NCBI GenBank assembly: GCA_030848705.1
Contig: CM061243.1
Coordinates: 97,896,436 to 97,960,435, forward strand
DNA length: 64,000 nt
DNA from: Heracleum sosnowskyi
Lineage: Eukaryota > Streptophyta > Magnoliopsida > Apiales > Apiaceae
Direction of reading: 5' to 3'
The notes beneath the pieces were generated by a model that did not search any database, was not told where the DNA came from, and saw only the letters and a program-made list of their open reading frames with translations. Made by a program: the position numbers and the translations under genes. Positions 53,110-63,332 of the stretch are shown here, piece after piece (the stretch's first letter is position 1; each line of letters begins with the position of its first letter).

Positions 53110-56100
53110 TGTAAAATCCCAGATTTTTGGGTAGAATTAAAACTTTTATTGTATGATGATGTACATATATATGTGGATGGTGGTAATGGTTTTTGGAGAA
53201 TTAAGTATGAAATGAATATGGATTTCAGTTTTCAAACATTTTGAGAATAATAAGAATGGACTGAACATATAAATAAGAACAATCAATCTGGAAGATAAGA
53301 ATACAATACTTCAGGGAAGGAAAGTATTTTTATGTCATCCAAATCAATATCTGGAATACATCCGACAACTCCGTAAACAAGATGGCGTATGCCCGAGAAA
53401 GCACTAGAACGTTTTCTAAGTGCAAAGAGTAAAGCGAAAATAGATCAGGAATATTGGAACGGATTTTGATCCAGAGGATTATAGAAAAACCACTGATGAA
53501 TAGTAACTCTTCATTTAAAAGTTTTTCAGACAACCCTATATGCGGGACGATATAATAAACTTTCAAAGTCGCATTAGTGATCTACGATGGAAATAAAAGA
53601 ATGCAGAAGCTGTCAGAATCGGAAAAATAGCATTTTTCGTTTTCTCCGAAATTTCACCAAAAACGGACTAAATAATTATTATTTGAGGATATTTAAGGAT
53701 TAAATTATTAATTCTATGGATGTGGATTAATAAAAGATTTAGAAATATTAAGAACGTTTACGGGATTAAATGTAGACATGGAAGTAACATGTAACGAGAT
53801 TAGTTCAAGGGATGCGACATTTGGATCATCCGTGTGAAAAGAAACGAACCGATAAAGCTACTTTAGCAGGAGCAATGCATGTGCGCCAAGTGTCACAAGA
53901 AGAAGCATCAAGGACCAATGAGTCATCACTTTGACCATCTAATTACAAAATACAAGTGATTAAAACAAAGAAAAGTAGAAAATCAAAAGAAAAGAAAATC
54001 AAAACATTTCCTCACCATTGAAGAGCAACATTCGGCCAAACTGTAGCCGCCATATCTCCTTCGTTTCTTACTCAAATCTTGAGTTCTTTAGCTTGTTGGA
54101 AAGGTCTTGAGATAATCTACAACTTCTATTTCACAAGATGTTTCCATTTGAGCACGGTAAGGCCTTCGTTTTTGCAGTTCTTTCACTGGATGAATAGTAA
54201 CTCCGAAAGCTAACCTTGTTTTCATGATTTCTTTTGTGGATTCAAGCTATCTTAGGACCATACAAGGATCATACAAGGATTATTAGGCTTATATAAACTC
54301 CAAAGAAGGTATAAATCTTGAAACCCTTGAAGTAGTGTGAAATTTATGGATGATTAATGATGTTGGTGCATGATTATGGCCTTAGTTGACATTAGTAGCT
54401 ATGTTTGAGCTTTGTTACAAGTAATATTGAGTATTAAGAACGTAAAGGCATTGCTTGGCCTCAGTTCTTGGTTGAATCAGATGTATATGTTGATGGGAGT
54501 GATTGATGAGCAATTTAGATGGTTTGAAATTTGGGATTATCCGATTTATAGCCGTCGTAATGACGAAATTTCTAAAGCCCTTAAAAACAGAGCATAACAG
54601 TTAAGATAGGCCTCGGGTATGAATGTTTATATGACTTGTACTTATAGATTGTTGAACGTAGATCGTTTTGGTGCGAAAATCGAAGCAATACGATTTACGG
54701 TTTAGGAGATATGGTCAAATTAGTAAAAGTGGTTCGAAAACGAGAAGAAAAGTTCGTAACTGAAGTTGAGATTACTTAACTGGATCTTTGCAGGGGTTAA
54801 ACATGATAATTAAATACTAGAGACAGAAAGGAAAGTGTGGGAGAAGACCTTGTGTGAAAAAGATCGTTTTTCGATTTTATAAAAATGTTTGAAGTTAGGA
54901 TAAATGCGAGAAACCCCTTAAAACTAGTACTTGGGTATAACTTTGGAAAACTTTGAGAAATGAGTCGAAAATCTTGAAATGAATCATACGAGGTTGACCC
55001 TAGAATATTTATAACTTCAAGACAGATCAAGAGCAAGTCTGGATGATGTCCTTTGATAACAAACGAGTACCTAATTATAAGGTGTCGGTAGAAATTGCAA
55101 GGGTTAGGATTATATAGTCGCCTTAGTGCGGTGTTTAAGTTTAAGAATCATGTTTTGCTTGATTCCTAAGTATGAGTTATTGATGAAAGGTATTTTATTG
55201 TTGATAGATCGTCGGACTACTGCAGGACACCACCCACCGACTAAGAGATCAGGCAAGTTTTCAAACCTATACCTTTTTAAAACTGTTGTGGTGATAACTA
55301 AAGAATTTGAGATATATGCTATATGTGTATGATTTCGAAATGATTTCTATGATGCTAAATCAAAGTATTGATATAAGTTGAACTTATAAGCTATGGATAT
55401 AGTAATATTTTGGAGCTGATGTGCTAAGTAAAACCCTCGGTAGGGGGAATATACTCTGCATTTATACTTTGGACCGGGAATGGTATCAGTTGTTATCTAG
55501 AGATATATTATATATTCTCTATATTTATTTTACATACTAAGAATGGTGTCAGTTGCTATCTAGGGTTATTTTATTGTGTTATTACAATTAATCTCGATAA
55601 ATGATTTACAAATTAAAGATCATTTGAAGTTTAATCTATTAAGGGTATATTTTAAATATATGATGAATAGTTGTTATCTACCCTTTTTGATAATAAAGTA
55701 CTTGAGAATTATTTCTAAATAAATATTCTTTATTAAATATAGTTTGATTTAATTATTTAAAGCCCTACTTCTTAAGGAAGTATTTCGTGAAAACTATTTT
55801 TAAACCCTAGATAGCTAATAAAGTTTTATTCAGACAATTATAAATATAATTAGAGAAGGTTCCTAAAACTATTTCCCGTTTAAGTCTATATTCAGAAAGA
55901 CTTAAATGTTCGCTCAAACTTCAAAGATACATGGAACCTTTCTCAAGATTTTATGGTTGTTTCAAGTGGACTGCCCGGTCCTAAATCTTTTAAATCAATG
56001 AATTTATCAGTCTGGTTTACTACCATCAAAATGATTTTGATTACTTCCTCAAGATCCGAGGGGTAAGATCAGTGGAATTAGTTGCATCCATTAACAAGCG

Positions 56101-57331
56101 TCAGCTTGGGAAATATGGGTGAATTTTCCTTTCCAACCAGATATGACTACTTTGTGGAGTTGTATTCTTGGGGAAAAAGGGGAAGGAACTTTATGTTTCA
56201 GTGTTATGGATTTACTCGAACTTGGAGATATATAAGGGACTGAGTAGCGCCGGTCCCCTAAGGGAATTACGCGTAGATCGTCGTTCTTTCCTTAGATTTA
56301 TCAGTGCCCGACCGTAGGAGAAGTGGATGTAACAGAATCGACCGTCCAAGAACGGGTCTGTTCATCCTGCCTACAACCGATTGGCGGGGAGGTAAGTCGG
56401 TGTGAGACTGATTATCTTCCCTTCTACGTAGAAAAACAGCAGGGGGATTCGCCTTACGACTGATCATCGTAGGGGTATCCTCGGCGCCCAGCATCTCCAT
56501 CTACAGTTCACCAATCATGAAAGAGCACATCTTGTGCAAGTTTTCAGAGAAAGAGAAATCACTCCAGTTACTCAGTTTTATGCAAGTTTTCAGAAAAAGG
56601 AAGTTTATTCCAGTTGTCAGTCCTATGCAAGTTTTCAGAAAGAAAAAGTTTACTCAAGAGTATTCCAGTTTATTTCAGTGTATGAGTTTTCCAGAAAGTA
56701 TACAAATTTATGGAAGGTATATGATATTTGGGAAAAGATACTTGGAATCAGATGAATTATGAAGATAGATTGAAATTATTTTACAGTGATTTTATTTCCA
56801 GACTATGATATGAGCTAAATGCTTATTTTGATAGATGATACTTGATTATACACATTGTTATCAGCTCAGTATTATTTTGGTGGGCCTTGTTGCTCACCCT
56901 TGCTTGTTTTTATATATATCACCACAACAGATAAACCAGATGTTTCGCACCACCAGCCGCAAGAGGGTTTTGGAACCCAGAGGACTCTCCCATGATACTA
57001 CAGCCGCCATAGCTGAGGTAGAGCCTACTAGTGATATAGACTGGTAGTTCAGATTCAGCTTTTAATTATATGTATGACATAACGTAAGAAGTGGCAGCAA
57101 ACTTAAACTTGTAAATTATATTTGGGCTTGTAATCACTTATGATATGTGTATGGACCCTGTTAGCAGTACTTATTTCAAGTTCATCTCTGGGACTATAAC
57201 TTGTGTGTGTGTGTGAGATAGATGGTGGGGTCATAGCATGTTGTTTATTTGTATTGATTCAAGTCAAGCATGATGTATGGAATGATGACCGTAACGACCA
57301 GATCTCCGACCCCGGGTCTGGGGCTGTTACA
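53110..57331 (+). repeat. Element H 5' LTR (4222 bp)
   Basis: TGTAAAATCCC to GGGGCTGTTACA, five bases before the primer site. A TATA-like CTTATATAAACTCC lies at 54289-54302. ORFs inside are short and unlikely to be coding. Length fits Tekay LTRs. Shared phrases with the solo LTR at 6555-10380 (CGCCGGTCC block, GCTCA-rich block near its end) indicate a related family. Confidence 0.92.
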
Positions 57332-57335
57332 GAGA

Positions 57336-57347
57336 TGGTATCAGAGC
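57336..57347 (+). promoter_or_regulatory. Element H primer binding site (initiator tRNA-Met)
   Basis: TGGTATCAGAGC on the plus strand, four bases after the LTR end. It is extended by TAAGAG, which lowers the match, but the first twelve bases are perfect. Confidence 0.93.
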
Positions 57348-57486
57348 TAAGAGTTAGACACCCCAGAGATGATGAGACGTATAATTATAAACTCATTAAG
57401 ATAATAAGAACCCCTGCCAGGTTCACCTAAAACCCTTACGGGAACTTTTAAGTACCATGGTAGTAATATAGTTCGTTCTTGTGTAG

Positions 57487-58182
57487 GCGAGCGATATCCC
57501 AGACCCAGAGGCGTTTGAGCGGCAGCATGATGAGGAGCTACTTCGGACCTCGGACCCATACTATGAGAGATCAGGAGGTGAGCATCGGGAGGAGGATTCG
57601 GAGGAGGATCCGGAGGAGGATCCCGAGTGGGCCCCGGCCACTGGGTTTGACGAGGAGATTCCTGTTGTTGATGTAGATTCAGAGGAGGAGATGGGAGGTG
57701 AGGCTCAGGCTGAGGAGCAGGGCAGGGATGATTCGGAGAGTCCCCCTAGTTCCCCACCTCTCCCGCTGAGTCCTCCTGCGGATCATGAGGAGCAGACCCC
57801 AGAGACCACTCAGGCAGAGGATGTCCCGCCAGTGATCCCAGTCACTCCGCCCCATGCCCCCCTAGATGGCGTGCCGGTTTTTGTGCATGGGTGGATTGTG
57901 AGCAGGTTGACGACAGACTTGACAGCAGCAGAGGCCAGGTTGGCAGAGTCTCGGCTACAGCTCGCCGCGGAGAGGACTGAGAGGCGTAGGCTCCAGCGTA
58001 TCAGGAGGACCATTCGTCCCCAGGTCTTTAGGAGGGAGGTGACCCGCATCGAGCGCCGGGCACGAGCGAGAATTAGGGCCTTACAGACAGACGGAGGTGG
58101 CAGAGTGTCCCGGTTTGATACTGAGGAGATTGTTCGTCTTGCTATGGTCAGGGTGAGGGCCCTGAGACGCGCTCGTGGCTGA
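57487..58182 (+). CDS. Element H pre-gag ORF, unknown function
   Basis: An open frame of about 232 codons lies between primer site and gag, with its first ATG at 57691 (163 codons from there). The part before the ATG is acidic (EDSEEDPEEDPEWAPATGFD), the middle Pro/Ser-rich (ESPPSSPPLPLSPPADHEEQ), and the end a basic coiled coil (LTAAEARLAESRLQLAAERT, then RRIRRTIRPQVFRREVTRIE). It is much more GC-rich than its surroundings. The upstream boundary TTCTTGTGTAG before GCGAGC resembles a splice acceptor. It has no recognised domain and is not a normal part of a Tekay element. Confidence 0.55.
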   Translation, partial: ASDIPDPEAFERQHDEELLRTSDPYYERSGGEHREEDSEEDPEEDPEWAPATGFDEEIPVVDVDSEEEMGGEAQAEEQGRDDSESPPSSPPLPLSPPADHEEQTPETTQAEDVPPVIPVTPPHAPLDGVPVFVHGWIVSRLTTDLTAAEARLAESRLQLAAERTERRRLQRIRRTIRPQVFRREVTRIERRARARIRALQTDGGGRVSRFDTEEIVRLAMVRVRALRRARG

Positions 58183-58601
58183 TTCCAGATACAGTGATAT
58201 GGTAGTCTAGCCTTCTAGTCTTGCCCGGCCATGGTAGAGTGCCGACTTTTGGAGGGTTTGTTTTATTGTATATAGCTCCCGTAGGCAGACTAGACGGATG
58301 GACTTTGTATTTCACTTTCATGCTAGTTGTTGTTTTCAGGCAGTTGTATTCTGAAACTATGATGTTGGTTCAGACGTTGTATTTTGACAGCACTATGTAT
58401 ATATGGGTTTCGTTTCAGTTACATCAGTTGTAGTGACATGGTCACCAGCGTGTTGATCTTTATCTGTGCGTACTTTTCGATTAAATTGCCATAATATATA
58501 GAACTGGGGATCTTAAATCCCAAATATACTATTATTGTGTAAGGAGAAATCCTACAAAACAGGTGTATAAATTTAATGTGATTTTCTGAAATTTCAGTAA
58601 G

Positions 58602-60347
58602 ATGCCTCCGCGGAGAATTGCGACCAGGGCTAATCCCCGTGAGTCTACCGACCAAGAGAGTCACAATCAACATAGTGAAAACCCTGAGTATGATGAAGAA
58701 AATGACGAAGACTATAATGAGCAGGAAGACTCCCGGTATGGGGAAAGAGATGAAACCTTTTATACCGCGGAATTTGAGGATGAAAGGGAAGAAACTGAGG
58801 TTGAGCAAGAAAGGGAGGAACGGAATAGAGGCCCTATGGGTCAGTTCATGGACTTGCTTAGACAAAATTTGGTTCGACAACCCCAACCACCTCAAGGGGA
58901 CAGCAGTAATGTGGCCAACTCTTTTAGGGCCTTTAAATCATTGAAGCCTCCTGAGTTTACAGGATCAGCCGACCCAGTAGAAGCAAGGGCATGGATTAAG
59001 GAGATGGAGAAGTCATTTGAAATTTTGAGTATTGAGGAGGCACAAAAGACTATTTTTGCATCATACATGTTAAAGGGAGAGGCCAACTACTGGTGGGAGG
59101 CCAAGAGAAATATGGAAGCAGGTGCTGTGGTAGTTTGGGAAAGGTTTAAGCAGTTATTTCTGGAAAAGTATTTTCCGAGGTTCATGAAAACTCAGATGGA
59201 GCTCAAGTTCTTGGAGCTAAAGCAAAATAATCTATCAGTAGCGGAGTATGAAGCGAAGTTTACCGAACTGTCTAGGTTCGTGCCCGAGTTCGTGGACACG
59301 GATGAAAAGAGAGCTAGTAGGTTTCAGCAAGGGTTGAGGCCAGGGATCCAGAATCGGGTGGCTATTCTAGAAATTACAGATTATGCCACCCTAGTACAGA
59401 AAGCCTCAATCGCAGAAGCAGGCATCGATCAAGTCCAGAAAGAAAGGGGTGGGAGAAAGAGGAAGCATGTGAGTATGGGAGGGGGTTCGGCAGGAGGCAA
59501 CCCTTCCAACAAGTTCAGTCGCAGAGCGGTTTCCCTACCCAATAGAAATGAAGGCTCCAAGCCAACCCCGAGCACCAGCATAAACCAGAGTAATAAGCAG
59601 TCGGGAGCACCTCGGTCCCAATCCTTTCAGCCATCCTTTCCGATATGTGCCACTTGTGGGAAGAGGCATCCAGGTGTATGTAAAAGGGGTCTGACAACTT
59701 GTTATAAATGTGGACGGCCAGGCCATTATGCTAGTTCTTGTACCGGGGATTCCCTTAATGACAGCAAGAGTCCTACGTGTTATAACTGTGGTCAGCAGGG
59801 ACATATATCGAGAAATTGTCCAAAGAGCAAGCCAGCAGCATCGGGGGCCAGCAAAGCTGCCTCCAACAAGCCACCAACGGCCAGAACTTTTAACATGACA
59901 GTACAGGATGCAGTAAGGGATGCCAATGTGATAGCAGGTACTCTTTCCCTCAATTCAGTCAGTGCAAATGTTTTATTTGACTCTGGAGCGACTAAATCCT
60001 TTATATCAAAGGACTTTGCTTATAAACTAGGACTTAAAGCTCAACCCCTGAGAGGTACCTTACAAGTAGAAATAGCCAATCATGAGATAGTTCCCGTTAA
60101 TCAGATTCATCCCGGATGTGAGTTAAAGATAGGAGATCAATCGTTTTCTGTTGATTTGATTCCTTTCAAGTTAGGGGAGTTTGATGTCATTTTAGGAATG
60201 GATTGGTTGTCCCGCAATAATGCTCTGATAGATTGTAAAGGGAAGAAGATTAGATTGAGTACCACAGGAAAGAAGGATATAGTTTTTAAAGGGATAAGAC
60301 AGACGCAAAAATTCTTAACCATGGCCCAAACTAAGAGATTGTTGTGA
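58602..60347 (+). CDS. gag: Element H Gag and protease
   Basis: A 581-codon frame starting MPPRRIATRANPRESTDQ. It has an acidic N-terminus, then the Retrotrans_gag domain (VEARAWIKEMEKSFEILSIE, KGEANYWWEAKRN, FLEKYFPRFMKTQMELKFLE) at about residues 125-260. Three Cys motifs follow, of which CYKCGRPGHYASSC and CYNCGQQGHISRNC are canonical knuckles. Protease carries DSGATKSF near residue 460 and ILGMDWL near 530. The frame stops at TGA (60345-60347), immediately followed in the same frame by RT sequence. Confidence 0.9.
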   Translation: MPPRRIATRANPRESTDQESHNQHSENPEYDEENDEDYNEQEDSRYGERDETFYTAEFEDEREETEVEQEREERNRGPMGQFMDLLRQNLVRQPQPPQGDSSNVANSFRAFKSLKPPEFTGSADPVEARAWIKEMEKSFEILSIEEAQKTIFASYMLKGEANYWWEAKRNMEAGAVVVWERFKQLFLEKYFPRFMKTQMELKFLELKQNNLSVAEYEAKFTELSRFVPEFVDTDEKRASRFQQGLRPGIQNRVAILEITDYATLVQKASIAEAGIDQVQKERGGRKRKHVSMGGGSAGGNPSNKFSRRAVSLPNRNEGSKPTPSTSINQSNKQSGAPRSQSFQPSFPICATCGKRHPGVCKRGLTTCYKCGRPGHYASSCTGDSLNDSKSPTCYNCGQQGHISRNCPKSKPAASGASKAASNKPPTARTFNMTVQDAVRDANVIAGTLSLNSVSANVLFDSGATKSFISKDFAYKLGLKAQPLRGTLQVEIANHEIVPVNQIHPGCELKIGDQSFSVDLIPFKLGEFDVILGMDWLSRNNALIDCKGKKIRLSTTGKKDIVFKGIRQTQKFLTMAQTKRLL

Positions 60348-63299
60348 AAAGGAAACGAAGCCTACTTAGCCTACGTGGTGGACACCCAAAAAGAGGTGCC
60401 CAATCTGCAAGGTATCCCCGTAGTCAACGAATTCGAGGATGTGTTTCCCCAAGACCTTCCAGGGTTACCACCCGACAGAGAAATTGAGTTTGCAATCGAG
60501 CTAGCCCCAGGGGCAGCACCAGTGTCCAAAGCCCCGTACAGATTAGCCCCAGTAGAGATGAAGGAGCTGGCTACCCAGTTGCAAGAGCTGTTAGAGAAAG
60601 GTTTTATAAGACCTAGTGTGTCGCCTTGGGGCGCACCAGTGTTGTTTGTTAAAAAGAAAGATGGGAGCATGAGATTATGTATTGACTATCGCGAATTAAA
60701 CAAGTTAACCATAAAGAACAAGTATCCTTTACCAAGAATCGATGATTTGTTTGATCAGCTAAGAGGTGCTGTGTACTTTTCTAAGATTGACTTGAGAACT
60801 GGATATCACCAGTTGAAGATTAAACCTGAGGATATTCCTAAGACTGCATTCCGTACCCGTTATGGACATTACGAGTTCTTGGTGATGTCATTTGGATTAA
60901 CCAACGCCCCCGCAGCCTTTATGGACTTGATGAATAGAGTGTTCAAGAAATATTTGGACAAATTCGTTATAGTTTTCATTGATGACATTCTTATCTATTC
61001 TAAGACAGAAGCAGAACACGCCGAGCATCTGATGATAGCCCTAGGAATTCTCAGGAAAGAGCGGTTGTACGCCAAGTTTTCGAAGTGTGAATTCTGGAAG
61101 GAGGAGGTGCAATTTTTAGGGCATGTGATTAATAAAGAAGGAGTGTTGGTTGACCCCTCCAAGATAGAAGCAGTTTTGAATTGGGAGCGTCCAACCACTC
61201 CAACAGAGGTAAGGAGCTTTATTGGACTGGCCGGTTATTACCGGAGATTTGTGCAAGATTTTGCAAAAATAGCCGCCCCGTTAACACGACTTACCCGCAA
61301 GACGGAGAAGTTTGAATGGACAGATAAATGTGAGAAAAGCTTTCAAGAGCTGAAGAGAAGGTTGGTGACGGCCCCCGTGTTGGCGTTGCCTGATGGAAAA
61401 GGGGATTTCGTAATTTACAGTGACGCTTCGCATAAAGGATTAGGATGTGTGCTTATGCAGCATGATAAAGTAATCGCGTATGCGTCAAGGCAGCTAAAAG
61501 ACTACGAGATTCGATACCCAACTCACGATCTAGAACTGGCAGCGATAGTTTTTGCTTTAAAGATTTGGAGACACTATTTGTATGGGGAAAAATGTGAAAT
61601 CTATACTGATCATAAGAGCCTCAAGTACATCTTTACCCAAAAAGAGCTTAACATGCGCCAGAGAAGATGGCTAGAACTGATTAAGGATTATGACTGTGAA
61701 ATTCGTTATCACCCGGGTAAAGCCAATGTGGTGGCTGACGCCCTTAGCAGAAAGGAGAGGCTTAAGATGATGACTTTAGAGGAAGCCCTGATAAGAGATA
61801 TGGAGAAGTTGGAAATTGAGATCAAAATTCCAGGAGATAGCCAAGAGAAGTTGATGGAGATTCAGGTCCAATCCCCATTATTAGAAAAGATCAAGTTGTG
61901 CCAAGAGCGAATGCTCCAAAATGAAAGAGAATCCCTGACAGGGGAAGAGTTGAGGACTGAGAAAGACAACCAGGGCTTAATGAGATATACTTACAGAATT
62001 TGGATTCCTAACGTCCCAGAGCTGAAAGATGAGATTCTGCATGAAGCTCACAATAGTAGATACTCAATTCACCCAGGGGGATATAAGATGTATCAAGATT
62101 TGAAAGAGTATTACTGGTGGCCTAACATGAAAAGAGACGTGGCGGAATGGGTAGGCAAATGCCTGACCTGTCAAAGAGTAAAAGCTGAACACCAAAGGCC
62201 CAGTGGACTTCTACAACCTCTGGAAATTCCCGAATGGAAATGGGATCATATAGCAATGGACTTTGTCGTAGGCCTACCAAGGACCAAGGCCAATCATGAC
62301 GCCATATGGGTGATAATAGACCGACTAACGAAGTCGGCCCACTTTCTACCAATTAACGAAAGATTCACTGTTGATAAATTAGTGGATATTTATATGAAAA
62401 AGATTGTGGCCCGGCATGGAGTCCCGGTGACCATCGTGTCGGATCGAGATCCCAGATTTAATTCGAGATTTTGGAAGAGTTTTCAGGAATGTGCCGGAAC
62501 CAAGCTGAATATGAGTACTGCCTATCACCCTCAGACAGATGGGCAAAGTGAAAGGACCATCCAAACACTAGAGGATATGCTGAGGTTCTGTGCCTTAGAT
62601 CTTAAAGGAAGTTGGGATGATCACTTGCCATTGGTTGAGTTCTCTTATAATAATAGTTTCCATGCGAGCATTGGAATGCCGCCTTATGAGGCCCTTTACG
62701 GAAGAAGGTGCAGATCTCCCTTATATTGGGATGAAGTTGGTGAGCGTAAGTTGCTAGGGCCTGAAATGGTTCAAAAGACAAAGGACATAGTGGATTTAAT
62801 TCGAGGACGGCTAGTAGCAGCCCAAGATAGACAGAAAAAGTATGCAGACTTGGCTCGGAAGGGCAAAGAGTATGAAGTAGGAGACCTAGTGTTCTTGAAA
62901 GTGTCTCCTTGGAAAGGGTTGATGAGATTTGGAAAGAAAGGAAAGTTGAGCCCTCGATACATTGGGCCATTTGAGGTTTTGAGACGTATTGGAAAGCTAG
63001 CGTATGAACTGGCACTACCCCAATATTTGCAACAAGTCCACAATGTGTTTCACGTTTCGATGCTAAGGCCTTACAAGTCGGATGCTAAGCATATAGTGGA
63101 ATACGAGCATGTAGACATACAACCAGACTTGACCTATGTGGAGCAGCCGATGGAAATTATAGATCGAAAGGAACAAGTGCTCCGAAACAAGGTCATCAAA
63201 CTAGTCAGAGTAGTATGGAGAAATCATAATGTGGAAGAATCAACTTGGGAGCTAGAGAGCGAGATGCTAGAAAGATATCCCCATTTATTTTCAGAGTGA
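60348..63299 (+). CDS. pol: Element H RT, RNase H, integrase, chromodomain
   Basis: In frame with gag-protease after a single TGA (60345-60347); the ATG at 60375 is probably not used. RT motifs: LCIDYRELNKLTIKNKYPLP, KIDLRTGYHQLKIKPEDIPK, and FIDD in VIVFIDDILIYSK near residue 200. RNase H: YSDASHKGLGCVLMQHDKVI near 350, YTDHKSLKYIF near 415, ADALSR near 460. Integrase: HHCC with HEAHNSRYSIHPG and CLTCQRVKAEHQ, then core D (AMDFVVGLPRT), D (SDRDPRFNSRFW) and E (GQSERTIQTLEDML). GPY/F region KLSPRYIGPFEVLRRIG near 880. The chromodomain (VEQPMEIIDRKEQVLRNKVI, then VVWRNHNVEESTWELES) closes the protein and would direct integration to heterochromatin. Confidence 0.92.
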   Translation, partial: KGNEAYLAYVVDTQKEVPNLQGIPVVNEFEDVFPQDLPGLPPDREIEFAIELAPGAAPVSKAPYRLAPVEMKELATQLQELLEKGFIRPSVSPWGAPVLFVKKKDGSMRLCIDYRELNKLTIKNKYPLPRIDDLFDQLRGAVYFSKIDLRTGYHQLKIKPEDIPKTAFRTRYGHYEFLVMSFGLTNAPAAFMDLMNRVFKKYLDKFVIVFIDDILIYSKTEAEHAEHLMIALGILRKERLYAKFSKCEFWKEEVQFLGHVINKEGVLVDPSKIEAVLNWERPTTPTEVRSFIGLAGYYRRFVQDFAKIAAPLTRLTRKTEKFEWTDKCEKSFQELKRRLVTAPVLALPDGKGDFVIYSDASHKGLGCVLMQHDKVIAYASRQLKDYEIRYPTHDLELAAIVFALKIWRHYLYGEKCEIYTDHKSLKYIFTQKELNMRQRRWLELIKDYDCEIRYHPGKANVVADALSRKERLKMMTLEEALIRDMEKLEIEIKIPGDSQEKLMEIQVQSPLLEKIKLCQERMLQNERESLTGEELRTEKDNQGLMRYTYRIWIPNVPELKDEILHEAHNSRYSIHPGGYKMYQDLKEYYWWPNMKRDVAEWVGKCLTCQRVKAEHQRPSGLLQPLEIPEWKWDHIAMDFVVGLPRTKANHDAIWVIIDRLTKSAHFLPINERFTVDKLVDIYMKKIVARHGVPVTIVSDRDPRFNSRFWKSFQECAGTKLNMSTAYHPQTDGQSERTIQTLEDMLRFCALDLKGSWDDHLPLVEFSYNNSFHASIGMPPYEALYGRRCRSPLYWDEVGERKLLGPEMVQKTKDIVDLIRGRLVAAQDRQKKYADLARKGKEYEVGDLVFLKVSPWKGLMRFGKKGKLSPRYIGPFEVLRRIGKLAYELALPQYLQQVHNVFHVSMLRPYKSDAKHIVEYEHVDIQPDLTYVEQPMEIIDRKEQVLRNKVIKLVRVVWRNHNVEESTWELESEMLERYPHLFSE

Positions 63300-63319
63300 T
63301 TCCGGGACGGAATCCTTTT

Positions 63320-63332
63320 AAGGAGGGGAGAC
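63320..63332 (+). promoter_or_regulatory. Element H polypurine tract
   Basis: AAGGAGGGGAGAC directly before the LTR start TGTAAAATCCC at 63333. It primes plus-strand DNA. Confidence 0.85.

Noticed and set aside
53330..53566. 78-codon minus-strand ORF present in both LTRs of H
   Set aside because: It is duplicated only because the LTR is duplicated, with no start context or domain to support coding.
58419..58895. Minus-strand ORF of 158 codons opposite the start of gag in H
   Set aside because: It is antisense to the acidic gag N-terminus and looks hydrophobic only as a result of that.
62602..63043. Antisense ORFs of 90-137 codons over the pol end of H
   Set aside because: They are shadows of the integrase-chromodomain frame with no homology visible.
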